Assembly (NCBI RefSeq): GCF_937967675.1
Contig: NZ_CALBSN010000194.1
Span: forward strand, 1 to 27,385
Origin: an uncultured Flavobacterium sp.
GTDB taxonomy: Bacteria; Bacteroidota; Bacteroidia; Flavobacteriales; Flavobacteriaceae
DNA: 27,385 nt
Direction: 5' to 3'
This document shows, piece by piece, positions 16,101 to 23,767 of this stretch; position 1 is the first letter of the stretch; the number at the start of each line of letters is the position of its first letter. The position numbers and the translations under genes are program-made. Below the pieces are notes generated by a model. The model saw only the letters and a list, made by a program, of their open reading frames with translations. It did no database searches and was not told where the DNA came from.

Positions 16101-17687
16101 GCTGATGGATATTATATTACAGTAGGTACAACCACTGGAGGTACAGATATTGCAAATAATATTAATTTAGGTAATGTAACTACATATTCTTTCTCAGGAA
16201 ATTTTGCTACTACCTATTTTTATACAGTTTCTCCTTATAATGCTATAGGTACAGCTTCAGGATGTACAGAAGCTTCATTTACAACAAATGCAAATGGATG
16301 TTATTGTGTTTCAGGACCTTCATCTGTTGATGGTACAGGTATTACAAATGTTTTATTAGTTTCTACAAATTTCCCTAATTCTGTTTCAACAGCTCCTGTT
16401 TACAATGACCACACTGCTACCGTTGTAGATATGCCTAGAGGTATTAATAATAATGTTCAAATTACATTTGATGTACCATCATGGGGAACAAATAGTTATG
16501 ATTACAATACTGTTATTTGGATTGATGCAAATGATAACTTTACTTTTGAGGCTTCTGAAATTGTTTACACAGGGTTATCTGCTACAACAGCTTCACCAAC
16601 ATTATTAAATGCATCTTTTGTATTGCCAGGTTCAATTTCATTAGGGCAACACAGAATGAGAATTGTTGCAACAGATGCTGAACAAGTTCCTGCAAATCCT
16701 TGTTATGGTGGGACTTATGGTGAAACTGCTGATTTTACGATCAATGTCGTTGCACCTTCATGTGCACCTCCAGTAGCAACAACTAGTATAGTTAACGATT
16801 GTGCTAATTCTCAATATTTTGTAAATGTAAATGTTACTAATTTAGGAAATGGTTCACCAGTTATTACTAATGGAACTTCAACTTGGCCAGTTTCGGCTGT
16901 AGGAGCACAAAATGTTGGTCCGTTTGCTTTTGGAGCTCCTGTTAATTTAACAATTTTACATGGTACTGATTCTTTGTGTAATTTAACATTAGGAACATTC
17001 AACTATGCAGGATGTCCTCCAGTAAATGATGAATGTAGTAATGCTACTGTATTAACTCCTGGCGCTGTATTTGGAACTAATCCACTAGTTGGTACAAATG
17101 TTTTTGCTACAGCTTCATCTGGTGCTCCAGCTCCAGGTTGCGCATCTTACTCTGGAGGTGATGTTTGGTATCAAGTTACAGTACCTGCTTCAGGGTCTAT
17201 TACTGTAGAAACAAACAATAATTCTAGTAATATTACTGATACAGGAATGGCTGTTTATTCTGGAACATGTGGTTCTTTAACATTAGTTGAGTGTGATGAT
17301 GATGATAGTGGTGATGGTAATTTCTCATTGATTTCATTGTCAGGAAGAACTCCAGGGGAAGTTTTACTAGTAAGAGTATGGGAATATGCAGGAGGAACTG
17401 AGGATACATTCCAAGTATCGGCTTATGACGCTTCATTGTCAGCAGGTTCTTTTAATAACTCTAATTTCTTAATTTATCCTAATCCAGTAAAAGATATGTT
17501 AAATATTTCTTACTCATCAGAGATATCTTACGTTCGTGTTGTTAACATGTTAGGTCAAGAAGTAATTTCTAGAGATATTAATGCTACTTCTACTCAGTTA
17601 GATATGTCACACTTAAGTGCAGGTGCTTATATAGTAACTGTTTCTTCAGGTGATGTATTAAAAACAATAAAAGTTGTTAAGCAATAA
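13110..17687 (+). CDS. Large modular adhesin-like protein secreted by the type IX system
   Basis: This 1525-residue protein has a Sec signal (1-20, cleavage after NAQ) and a C-terminal type A type IX sorting domain (about 1452-1525: FLIYPNPVKD, VRVVNMLGQEV, LSAGAYIVTV, final KVVKQ). The T9SS would carry it across the outer membrane and attach or release it. Between them: a beta-rich N-terminal domain (21-205); a fibronectin-III-like domain (207-298); three tandem modules of about 253 residues (302-554, 555-807, 808-1062), each a cleaved-adhesin/choice-of-anchor J-like domain plus a fibronectin-III-like domain; a GEVED domain (about 1064-1215); a linker; and a PPC-like jelly-roll domain (about 1304-1440) with an acidic CDDDDSGDG loop. 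I see no catalytic motif, so adhesion or polymer binding is inferred. It is monocistronic, between two terminators. Confidence 0.9.
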   Translation: MKKITLFLFALFSCWQINAQSIIIGTATTTTTSTGSDPIDGYYESFRYQVVYTAAELSASMTPYDEITALGFSIAGDYAGGSLLGYTIKMGHTTASNSAAHDSSPTVVVKNPFNYNPTVTAAGVFDMITFDTNFVWNGVDNVLVEICSDGPNPYTSPYGQVRANTSVTNGSRFVRADGATSCGVTTTTTNGNKPNIQFNYIEGTPPSCLAPNALAANSITNSSAVLGWNENGTATVWNIQYGVTGFALGSGNIVSGVTNTYSLTGLSSNTQYQYYVQADCGGTQSTWSGPFSFRTLCDALSVPFTETFDSTSSTEACWTVLNVNADADAWNLNYATTPITGNQSANMYTDGNGGNNDDWLISPKITLSGNQRLVFKYKVQSNNEPNDFRVMLSIAGNAPADFSFELQPLASYSNTTPETMVIPLSGISGDVYLGWHIPSGGLDGWRLYIDDVVVEDIPATPPSCVAITSPVTGTADVSSGTITWASEINATGYKISVGTTSGGTDVLNNFDLGNVLTYNLTGLLGGTTYYVTVYPYNDNGVATGCTEINFTTCDVASIPFNEEFETITTGIPSCWGIAGTTTTAGYHFSSYATGNVGRGLRFDSYFNATGRTSELTTPVIDASTVTSLRLNFYYKNPTGGNFEVLISSDGGATYTSLETGLVNTTNWTLKSYVVTSHISSNVKVKFLGTSNWGSGDAYVYLDGVVLEEIPATAPACVTLTSPVNGAVNVSNTTLVWPANPDATGYYITVGTSAGASDVLNNFDAGNVLTYHLSNLVGGTTYYVTISPYNAFGTATGCTESNFTTCDEVGDFVENFDGLAATGLIPDCWSRVLSDGVSTYATVGTSTTNFSAPYSISLYNSSSPSTSNIMLVTPYINNLSAGTNRLRFMARNSSDTQDIIVGTMSNPSDASTFTPLQTVDINGTFAQYIVDFTAYAGTDKYIALKRISTSTYTYVYIDNVIWEAVPATAPACASNVVATPDAACGNFANLITWDATAGADGYYITVGTTTGGTDIANNINLGNVTTYSFSGNFATTYFYTVSPYNAIGTASGCTEASFTTNANGCYCVSGPSSVDGTGITNVLLVSTNFPNSVSTAPVYNDHTATVVDMPRGINNNVQITFDVPSWGTNSYDYNTVIWIDANDNFTFEASEIVYTGLSATTASPTLLNASFVLPGSISLGQHRMRIVATDAEQVPANPCYGGTYGETADFTINVVAPSCAPPVATTSIVNDCANSQYFVNVNVTNLGNGSPVITNGTSTWPVSAVGAQNVGPFAFGAPVNLTILHGTDSLCNLTLGTFNYAGCPPVNDECSNATVLTPGAVFGTNPLVGTNVFATASSGAPAPGCASYSGGDVWYQVTVPASGSITVETNNNSSNITDTGMAVYSGTCGSLTLVECDDDDSGDGNFSLISLSGRTPGEVLLVRVWEYAGGTEDTFQVSAYDASLSAGSFNNSNFLIYPNPVKDMLNISYSSEISYVRVVNMLGQEVISRDINATSTQLDMSHLSAGAYIVTVSSGDVLKTIKVVKQ
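14013..16295 (+). repeat. Three tandem ~760-bp modules inside the adhesin gene
   Basis: Residues 302-554, 555-807 and 808-1062 repeat with a period of 252-255 residues. The fibronectin-III halves share blocks such as DVLNNFD-GNVLTY and GGTTYYVT-PYN. The DNA stays recognisably similar between copies, for instance around TTAAATAATTTTGAT at 14629-14643 and its counterpart near 15384. The third copy has diverged most. Such repeats can gain or lose a module by recombination. Confidence 0.85.
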
Positions 17688-17708
17688 GTATTATCTAATA
17701 TAATGATT

Positions 17709-17740
17709 AAAGTCCCGATTTATTCGGGACTTTTCTTTTT
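17709..17740 (+). terminator. Terminator after the adhesin gene
   Basis: A 10-bp stem (17709-17718 with 17724-17733, core AGTCCCGA/TCGGGACT) around a 5-base loop is followed by a T-rich tail to 17740. It begins 21 bases after the adhesin stop and lies wholly upstream of the corrected glycosyltransferase start. Confidence 0.88.
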
Positions 17741-17743
17741 TAC

Positions 17744-17751
17744 TATCTTTG
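17744..17751 (+). promoter_or_regulatory. -7 box (TATCTTTG) for the glycosyltransferase-coaE unit
   Basis: TATCTTTG is an exact TAnnTTTG match directly after the terminator T-tract, with the chosen ATG 11 bases downstream. The transcript would start near 17756 and carry a leader of only a few A-rich bases. No clear -33 element is visible. Confidence 0.6.
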
Positions 17752-17762
17752 TAAAAAAAAGT

Positions 17763-18761
17763 ATGTTTTTTTCGTTTATTGTTCCAGTTTATAACCGACC
17801 TGATGAAATTGATGAATTGCTTGAAAGCCTAACTAGGTTTACATCTTCAATACCTTTTGAAGTTGTAATTGTAGAAGATGGTTCAACTATTCCTTGTGAG
17901 AATATAATTGAAAAATATACCCCTAAATTAACTATTTCCTATTATTTTAAATCAAATTCTGGACCAGGAGATTCTCGTAATTACGGAATGACATTGGCAA
18001 AAGGAGATTATTATATTATTTTGGATTCTGATTGTATTATTCCTCCAAATTATTTATCTCAAGTTCAAAAAAGTTTAGAGGAAGAATATGTTGACTGCTT
18101 TGGAGGACCAGATGCTGCATTGGATTCCTTTTCCGACATTCAAAAAGCAATTAATTTTACCATGACTTCATTCTTAACTACTGGAGGAATTAGAGGAGGA
18201 AGTGAAAAAGTAGATAAATTTCAACCCAGAAGTTTTAATATGGGATTATCCAAAAAAGCTTTTGAAGCTTCAAATGGTTTTGGTAATATTCACCCAGGTG
18301 AAGATCCAGATTTATCTATTCGATTATGGAATTTAGATTTTAAAACGAAGTTAATTAAGAATGCTTTCGTCTATCATAAAAGAAGGATAAGTTGGGAGAA
18401 ATTCCAAATTCAAGTGAATAAATTTGGTAAAGCACGTCCTATTTTAAATTTTTGGTATCCTGAATATACTAAAATTACATTTTGGTTTCCAAGTTTATTT
18501 TTATTAGGCTTTCTATTCTCTGCGTTATTGGTCATTTTTAAAATTTACTTTTTTATTGCTTTATATGGATTTTATTTTTCTCTATTATTCATAAGTTCGT
18601 TATTGTCCAATAAAAGCCTAAAAATTGCGTTATATTCTTTATGGGCAACTATAATTCAGTTTTATGGTTATGGAAAAGGTTTTTTACAATCCTATTACAA
18701 AATCTCTATTTTAAAACAAAAACCTCAAGAAGCATTTCCAGAGTTGTTTTTTAAGAAATAG
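17763..18761 (+). CDS. Family 2 glycosyltransferase with C-terminal membrane segments
   Basis: This is a GT-A fold glycosyltransferase (family 2) that moves a sugar from a nucleotide donor, probably onto a membrane or surface glycan; the acceptor is unknown. Residues are numbered from the chosen start (332 residues). Seen: FSFIVPVYNRPDEID at the N-terminus, VVIVEDGS (34-41), the metal-binding DSD (88-90), a GGPDAA loop, GEDPDLSIR (179-187) and two or three membrane helices (about 240-302). The frame extends 20 codons further up to ATG 17703, but that stretch is the adhesin's terminator plus the -7 box, and FSFIVPVYN is where the family normally begins. coaE starts 2 bases after its stop, so they are co-transcribed. 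Confidence 0.9.
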   Translation: MFFSFIVPVYNRPDEIDELLESLTRFTSSIPFEVVIVEDGSTIPCENIIEKYTPKLTISYYFKSNSGPGDSRNYGMTLAKGDYYIILDSDCIIPPNYLSQVQKSLEEEYVDCFGGPDAALDSFSDIQKAINFTMTSFLTTGGIRGGSEKVDKFQPRSFNMGLSKKAFEASNGFGNIHPGEDPDLSIRLWNLDFKTKLIKNAFVYHKRRISWEKFQIQVNKFGKARPILNFWYPEYTKITFWFPSLFLLGFLFSALLVIFKIYFFIALYGFYFSLLFISSLLSNKSLKIALYSLWATIIQFYGYGKGFLQSYYKISILKQKPQEAFPELFFKK

Positions 18762-18763
18762 TT

Positions 18764-19351
18764 ATGACAAAAATAATTGGTTTAACAGGTGGAATTGGAA
18801 GTGGGAAATCTACTGTAGCAAACTACATTGCATCAAAAGGAATTCCTGTCTATATTGCCGATGAAGAAGCCAAGAAAATTATGGAAAGGGAAGATGTTAA
18901 ACAAAAAATTCAAAATTTGTTTGATCAATCTGTTTTCAATTCGGATAATTCACTAAATCGTAAAAAAATAGCCGAATTGGTTTTTAACCATCCAGAAAAG
19001 CTAAAAAAGTTAAATAGTATTGTTCATCCAGAAGTACAACTGCATTTTAAAAATTGGGTAAAAGAGCATGGAAATTTTCCCTACATAATTAAAGAAGTTG
19101 CCATTCTTTTTGAAACAGGTGGAAATAAATATTGCGATAAAATCATATTAATTACTGCTCCAGAGGAACTTAGGATAGAAAGAGCTATGAAACGTGATAA
19201 TTTAACAAAAAATGAAATTTTAGTTAGAATCAATAACCAATTACCTGATTCTAAAAAGAAAAAATTGAGTGATTTTGTGGTTGAAAACATAGATTTAAAC
19301 AAGACTTTCTTAAAAATTGATGAAATTCTTAAAATTTTAGCAAAAATTTAA
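18764..19351 (+). CDS. coaE: Dephospho-CoA kinase CoaE
   Basis: CoaE phosphorylates the ribose 3'-OH of dephospho-CoA, the last step of CoA synthesis. The 195 residues start MTKIIGLTGGIGSGKST with the P-loop at about 9-17. They continue with YIADEEAKKIM (the conserved Asp that follows the P-loop strand in this family), the NSIVHPEVQ block and the lid region ERAMKRDNLTKNEILVRI (about 142-160) ending in a QLPDSKKKKLSDFVV segment. Size and motifs are typical. It follows the glycosyltransferase by 2 bases and precedes a 71-base gap with a new -7 box for the histidine kinase. With coaBC at 7920 the window holds three of the five CoA pathway activities. Confidence 0.96.
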   Translation: MTKIIGLTGGIGSGKSTVANYIASKGIPVYIADEEAKKIMEREDVKQKIQNLFDQSVFNSDNSLNRKKIAELVFNHPEKLKKLNSIVHPEVQLHFKNWVKEHGNFPYIIKEVAILFETGGNKYCDKIILITAPEELRIERAMKRDNLTKNEILVRINNQLPDSKKKKLSDFVVENIDLNKTFLKIDEILKILAKI

Positions 19352-19409
19352 AAAAAGGTATATATGTTAATCTTTGGTTAATGTATTTTAATGAGAAATG
19401 TTAAAATGT

Positions 19410-19417
19410 TAAATTTG
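19410..19417 (+). promoter_or_regulatory. -7 box (TAAATTTG) for the histidine kinase gene
   Basis: TAAATTTG matches TAnnTTTG exactly and ends 5 bases before the kinase ATG at 19423, so the mRNA would be leaderless or nearly so. A weak -33 candidate (TTTA, 19387-19390) lies at a 19-base spacing. Confidence 0.5.
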
Positions 19418-19422
19418 TTTCG

Positions 19423-21006
19423 ATGAATAAGTCAAGGTTTAGATTATTGGTCTTTTTAATGAGTTTATCATTAATAGGAATCATTTTAGTTCAATTGTAT
19501 TGGATTTCTACTTCGTTAGACAAAAATGAAGAGGAATTCAAGTATCACGTTCAGCAAGTTTTGGGAAATGTATCCAATACTATCAAAGAAAAAGAATTGG
19601 TAGCGTTTTATAATCATTATAACAAAATCATTGATAGTACAGGAAAAATTCCGAAAGAAGAAGAATTGAAAGAAATTTACTTCTACGAACGTAATAAAAA
19701 AACTAATGAAACTATTATCTATACCAACACACTTGTAGCAGAAAACTACGGTATTAATGGTTCGTTCTTTGATAAAAATGCAAATTCAGTCAATTTTGGA
19801 AATGTTGTATCTAAGAGAAAAACAGAAGTTTATAACGGAAATTCATTAAACGACGGAAGTTTACAAATGCGTTCGTTTCCCGATCTTACCATAAAAAAAT
19901 CGGGTAGTATATCGAGTTTAGATAAAGCTAATTTTGAAGTTGCTTTTAAAGATTTGGTATCGTTAAAACCATTACAAGAAAGAGTTTCTACTGAGCAACT
20001 TGGTAAATATTTAAAAGAGGAACTTCATAAATATGGAGTAAAAACACCTTTCGAATTTGGTATTTACAGTAACGGTTTGGCAACAAAAGTGCGATCTGAG
20101 GATTTTAAATATGATGTAAAAACCACTTACGGTATTCCTGTTTTTCAGGATAATGAAGGAATGTCTAAATATCAATTATTAGTTAGTTTTCCTCAAAAAA
20201 ATAAATTCGTATTTTCTTCTTTAATTGGAATTTCGAGTTTGTCCTTATTGTTCACTTTGGTTATTGTGTTAACGTATTCAAGTGCGTTGAATCAATTGAT
20301 CAAGCAGAAACAAATTTCAGAAATCAAAACCGATTTCATTAACAATATGACACATGAGTTTAAAACACCTATAGCTACCATTAATTTAGCTTTAGATGCT
20401 ATTAAGAACCCAAAAATCATTGAAGATAAAGAAAAAGTGCAGCGTTATCTTCAAATGATTAAAGAAGAAAACAAACGAATGCACGCTCAGGTTGAAAATG
20501 TTTTGCGTATTTCTAAATTAGAAAAAAATGAACTCGACATTTCAAAAGAACCAAGAGACGTAACCGAAATTATTGAAGATGCCATCGAACATGTTAGTTT
20601 AATAATAGAAGATAGAGAAGGAGTTGTTCATTCACATTTTCATGCACAACGAAGTACGATTCTATTAAACGAGGTACATTTTACGAATGTATTAGTAAAC
20701 GTGTTAGATAATGCTATAAAATATTCTCCAAACGCGCCTGTGATTGATGTTTTTACAGAAAATATAAAAGACTTCATTCTGATAAAAATTCAAGATCAAG
20801 GAGCAGGAATGAGTAAGGTAGCACAAAAAAGAGTTTTTGAAAAATTCTATCGCGAGCATACAGGAGATTTACATAATGTAAAAGGTCATGGGTTAGGATT
20901 AGCCTACGTTAAACAAATAGTAGAAGACCATAACGGTCAAATATTTGTAGAGAGCGAAAAAGGTAAAGGAAGTACCTTTATCATTAAAATGCCATTAATA
21001 AATTAA
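19423..21006 (+). CDS. Sensor histidine kinase, RprX-like
   Basis: This is a membrane-bound two-component sensor kinase of 527 residues. It has one membrane helix at about 7-28, a periplasmic sensor of about 230 residues (29-261) without a domain I can name, a second helix at about 262-286, and then the kinase core. The H-box NNMTHEFKTP carries the phospho-accepting H311; the N-box is VLVNVLDNAIKYS (N430), the D-box DQGAGM (D458) and the G-box GHGLGLAYVKQIV. All catalytic boxes are intact. The partner response regulator starts 18 bases downstream. The pair resembles Bacteroides RprX/RprY, judged mainly on the regulator. The signal sensed cannot be told from the sequence. Confidence 0.93.
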   Translation: MNKSRFRLLVFLMSLSLIGIILVQLYWISTSLDKNEEEFKYHVQQVLGNVSNTIKEKELVAFYNHYNKIIDSTGKIPKEEELKEIYFYERNKKTNETIIYTNTLVAENYGINGSFFDKNANSVNFGNVVSKRKTEVYNGNSLNDGSLQMRSFPDLTIKKSGSISSLDKANFEVAFKDLVSLKPLQERVSTEQLGKYLKEELHKYGVKTPFEFGIYSNGLATKVRSEDFKYDVKTTYGIPVFQDNEGMSKYQLLVSFPQKNKFVFSSLIGISSLSLLFTLVIVLTYSSALNQLIKQKQISEIKTDFINNMTHEFKTPIATINLALDAIKNPKIIEDKEKVQRYLQMIKEENKRMHAQVENVLRISKLEKNELDISKEPRDVTEIIEDAIEHVSLIIEDREGVVHSHFHAQRSTILLNEVHFTNVLVNVLDNAIKYSPNAPVIDVFTENIKDFILIKIQDQGAGMSKVAQKRVFEKFYREHTGDLHNVKGHGLGLAYVKQIVEDHNGQIFVESEKGKGSTFIIKMPLIN

Positions 21007-21024
21007 AATATACATACAATTACT

Positions 21025-21723
21025 ATGGAAGCAAAGAAAATATTATTAGTTGAAGACGATCCAAACTTCGGTGCGGTTTTGAAAGATTATTTAATGATAA
21101 ATGATTTTGAAGTTACGTTGGCTAAAAACGGAATGGAAGGTTTTGAAAAATTCAAAAAAGACACCTACGATTTGTGTATTTTAGACGTGATGATGCCATA
21201 CAAAGATGGATACACTTTAGCTAGAGAAATTCGCGAGAAAAATCAAGAAGTGCCTATCATCTTTTTAACGGCTAAAACTTTAAAAGAAGACGTTTTAAAA
21301 GGCTATAAAGTAGGAGCTGACGATTATTTAAACAAGCCGTTTGATTCGGAAGTACTTTTAATGAAAATTAAAGCGATTATTCAAAGAAAAGCTACCGAAG
21401 TAAAACCTGATACAACTAAATTTGAGTTCGAAATTGGTAAATTCCACTTAAACTCAAAATTACGTTTCTTAACATATCCTGGTCAAGAGCCAATTAAATT
21501 ATCACCAAAAGAGTGTGAACTTTTAAAAATGTTAGCACTTCATGAAAATGATTTAATGCCAAGAGAATTAGCGTTAACCAAAATTTGGAGAGACGATAAC
21601 TACTTCACATCAAGAAGTATGGACGTGTACATCGCTAAATTGAGAAAATTCTTAAAGCAAGATGAGAATGTAGAAATCTTAAACATTCACGGAGAAGGTT
21701 TTAGATTAGTAATCAAAAAATAA
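21025..21723 (+). CDS. OmpR-family response regulator, RprY-like
   Basis: This 232-residue DNA-binding response regulator pairs with the kinase just upstream. The receiver domain (1 to about 120) has the acidic pocket D11/D12, phospho-acceptor D54 in LDVMMP, T82 and K104 (NKPF). The C-terminal winged helix (about 130-230) shows LSPKECELLKMLALHEN and the recognition region SRSMDVYIAKLRKFL. The block PIIFLTAKTLKEDVLKGYKVGADDY closely resembles Bacteroides RprY as I remember it, so RprY-like is a reasonable name; its regulon is unknown. A strong bidirectional terminator begins right after the stop codon, closing the rightward transcription unit. Confidence 0.95.
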   Translation: MEAKKILLVEDDPNFGAVLKDYLMINDFEVTLAKNGMEGFEKFKKDTYDLCILDVMMPYKDGYTLAREIREKNQEVPIIFLTAKTLKEDVLKGYKVGADDYLNKPFDSEVLLMKIKAIIQRKATEVKPDTTKFEFEIGKFHLNSKLRFLTYPGQEPIKLSPKECELLKMLALHENDLMPRELALTKIWRDDNYFTSRSMDVYIAKLRKFLKQDENVEILNIHGEGFRLVIKK

Positions 21724-21724
21724 T

Positions 21725-21756
21725 AAAAAGTCCTGAAGCAATTCAGGACTTTTTTT
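21725..21756. terminator. Bidirectional terminator between convergent genes
   Basis: A perfect 13-bp stem (21725-21737 with 21742-21754) closed by a GCAA tetraloop has A-runs on one side and T-runs on the other. It can stop transcription both ways: from the response regulator and from the thioesterase gene, whose stop codon at 21755-21757 touches it. Confidence 0.93.
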
Positions 21757-22480
21757 ATTCAATAACTTCTAAAGCATAACAAATCTTATCGTCTTTAGAA
21801 ATGATGTACGTATTTTCATTTTTTGAAATTACCGCTTCATCATTCCAATTTAATTCTTTTAAGAAATTCATTTCAAAACCTTTAATGTGTTGTTTTAAAA
21901 CGAATTTTCTATCCATCGAATTTAAACACCATTCCAAGTATTTTACATTGTTAGCATGGTTTACAATATCCAAATCAGATAATTGCACTTTATAATCCAA
22001 CACTTTTTCAAATGGAACATCCAAGTTAATGTGCTGTACCGATTTTTCAGTTGCACTATGTTCTGGATATTTGATAAAATGTTCGTGAGGTAAAGCTAAA
22101 TTTTCTGGTCTTCTAATTTGTGTATTTAAAACCGCCCAATACGTTTCGCACCCAGCTAATTTCTCATCTCCACGATACAATTCTAAACAACGAGTTGAAC
22201 GTGAATTTTCTAACGATTTTATCCACGTTTTTACCGTTACTTTTTCTTTCCATTTCGGCAAGTTGATAATTTCCAAACGCATTTTACTCATTACCCATGC
22301 TTGATGATGTTCTTGCATATCGCTAAAACTAATGCCACCTAAATCGGCATGAATTCCCGCTGTAATTTGAAAAATATTACACAAATCAGTATATTTCAAC
22401 AAACCATTTGGATAGCATTGCAGAAAATTGATTTCGTATTCTTGTTCTAAAATAGAAGTAAAATTGGGAGAAATGGACAT
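21755..22480 (-). CDS. Acyl-ACP thioesterase (FatA/FatB-like)
   Basis: This 241-residue protein fits the acyl-ACP thioesterase family, which releases free fatty acids from acyl carrier protein in the cytoplasm. It has two tandem hotdog domains. The first (about 10-140) has the long helix region DLCNIFQITAGIHAD and the strand WIKSLENSRSTRCLELY. The second (about 155-240) carries the active-site stretch LSDLDIVNHANNVKYLEWCL, with D171, N174 and H175 and an Asn-Asn pair as in plant FatA/FatB. It lies 1 base after the barrel-protein gene and is last in the leftward run. Chain-length preference is unknown. Simple YbgC-type thioesterases have one hotdog domain, so the double domain argues for this family. 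Confidence 0.9.
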   Translation of the reverse strand: MSISPNFTSILEQEYEINFLQCYPNGLLKYTDLCNIFQITAGIHADLGGISFSDMQEHHQAWVMSKMRLEIINLPKWKEKVTVKTWIKSLENSRSTRCLELYRGDEKLAGCETYWAVLNTQIRRPENLALPHEHFIKYPEHSATEKSVQHINLDVPFEKVLDYKVQLSDLDIVNHANNVKYLEWCLNSMDRKFVLKQHIKGFEMNFLKELNWNDEAVISKNENTYIISKDDKICYALEVIE

Positions 22481-22481
22481 T

Positions 22482-23087
22482 TTAATGTATTAAGATTCCT
22501 AATGAGATAATAAATTTATTTCCTTTGCCATAGTAATCTTTTTTTTCTGGACTTGCATTCAAATTTGAATTATAAAAATGAGAAAAATGTAATCCAGCAT
22601 AACCGGCAAAAGTTTTATTTAAATTATAGTTTATATAACTACCTAATCTAATTTCTTCTAAACTTTGTTTTGCTAATATGCTTCCTCCAGTATTTTCTTT
22701 ATAATTAAATTGACATTGTCCATAACTTATTGTTGGATTAAGCTCAAATTTTGAATTTAAGGGAATTTCATATTCTAAAATATACTGGTAAGAATTTGAA
22801 TTAATGTAATCAAAATTTCCAATAGCATTTGAATTTTCTACTTTTAATTTTTGAAATTCATATCCTAAGCTTAGTCTGAAATTATAAATTTTTACTAATG
22901 ATAATATTGAATGAAATCCAAATCCAGAACTTAAATCTTTTGAAAAATAGTTGTTTCCAAATTGAATTGGTAATTGAAAACCAAATCTAAATGCTGGATT
23001 AAAATCTACAATTTTATTCTTTGCTTCCTTTTGACTAAAAGCCAAAGTACTCGATAACACAAATATGATAATGAATATTTTTCTCAT
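22482..23087 (-). CDS. Small outer-membrane beta-barrel protein
   Basis: I do not recognise a named family. The 201 residues begin with a Sec signal (MRKIFIIIFVLSSTLAFSQ, cleavage near residue 19) and continue as alternating polar/hydrophobic strands with aromatic girdle residues, for example FRLSLGYEFQKL, QYILEYEIPL, ELNPTISYGQCQF, LGSYINYNL and GYAGLHFSHFY. The last strand ends FIISLGILIH. This is the signature of an eight- or ten-stranded outer-membrane barrel of the general porin-like type in Bacteroidota. Its start is 3 bases after the lipoprotein gene's stop and the thioesterase start is 1 base after its own, so it is co-transcribed. Function is unknown; pairing with the lipoprotein suggests a small envelope module. 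Confidence 0.78.
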   Translation of the reverse strand: MRKIFIIIFVLSSTLAFSQKEAKNKIVDFNPAFRFGFQLPIQFGNNYFSKDLSSGFGFHSILSLVKIYNFRLSLGYEFQKLKVENSNAIGNFDYINSNSYQYILEYEIPLNSKFELNPTISYGQCQFNYKENTGGSILAKQSLEEIRLGSYINYNLNKTFAGYAGLHFSHFYNSNLNASPEKKDYYGKGNKFIISLGILIH

Positions 23088-23090
23088 AAC

Positions 23091-23723
23091 TTAGTATGTT
23101 AATGTATAATTTAATTCATCATTATTTATAGTTAATGGAATAGAAAAATATTCTATTTCTTCAGTTATTGTATTTTTAATTTGATAATTAAGTTCAAATG
23201 TTTGATTCTTTTTTACTTGATAAAATAATTGAGGTTCATTATAAATAAGATCGTCAATGTATAAATTGATTTGTTCTTCATATTTAATTGCATCTACATC
23301 AATTTTATAAATAATTTTATTTGAACTAATTTGATTAGGGATAATTGTAAATGTAATAATCTCGTCTAACTTTAATAATGTTATGGTTCCTAAATCCCAA
23401 TTTAAACCCTCAAAATTATCATCATTTATTCCATTGAAATAAACGGGTAAATATTCTGTCGAATTTTCCAGGATTAAACTTGAGTTATTGGTTGGTTTGA
23501 ACATATCAAATTGTATAAAACCTTCTTCATTAGATTTTTTTTTGTAAGTTGAAAAATCATAACTATCATCATCATAACTTGTTCCTATATATGCCTTTTC
23601 ATTAGCTAAAGGTTGATTTTCAGAGTTAACTACTTTTAGTTTTATATTTATTATGGTTTCCCCATCATAAGGAATTCCGCAAGAGATATATGTAAATACA
23701 AGTAGTAATAGTAACTTTTTCAT
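23091..23723 (-). CDS. Hypothetical lipoprotein, beta-rich
   Basis: The 210 residues begin with a lipoprotein signal and lipobox (TYISC-G, lipidated Cys15). No family is recognised with certainty. The first mature domain (about 25-100: INIKLKVVNSENQPLANEKAYIG, then an EEGFIQFDMF turn) looks like a carboxypeptidase-regulatory or Ig-like beta sandwich. The rest is beta-rich and Ile/Asn-rich and ends LNYTLTY. It has no catalytic motif. It is the first gene after a 44-base gap behind miaA and is followed closely by the barrel-protein gene. The AT-rich codon use, stronger than in miaA, hints that the pair is a later arrival here (inference). Confidence 0.75.
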   Translation of the reverse strand: MKKLLLLLVFTYISCGIPYDGETIINIKLKVVNSENQPLANEKAYIGTSYDDDSYDFSTYKKKSNEEGFIQFDMFKPTNNSSLILENSTEYLPVYFNGINDDNFEGLNWDLGTITLLKLDEIITFTIIPNQISSNKIIYKIDVDAIKYEEQINLYIDDLIYNEPQLFYQVKKNQTFELNYQIKNTITEEIEYFSIPLTINNDELNYTLTY

Positions 23724-23767
23724 TATTTTATTTTTAACTAAGATGAGAAAAATCTTATAAGGTTGCG

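Noticed and set aside
17233..17436. Minus-strand frame encoding a His-rich peptide (HHHYHHHH) opposite the adhesin
   Set aside because: The histidines come from the GATGATGAT codons of the adhesin's acidic loop read backwards. There is no start context, and it lies wholly inside a strong gene.
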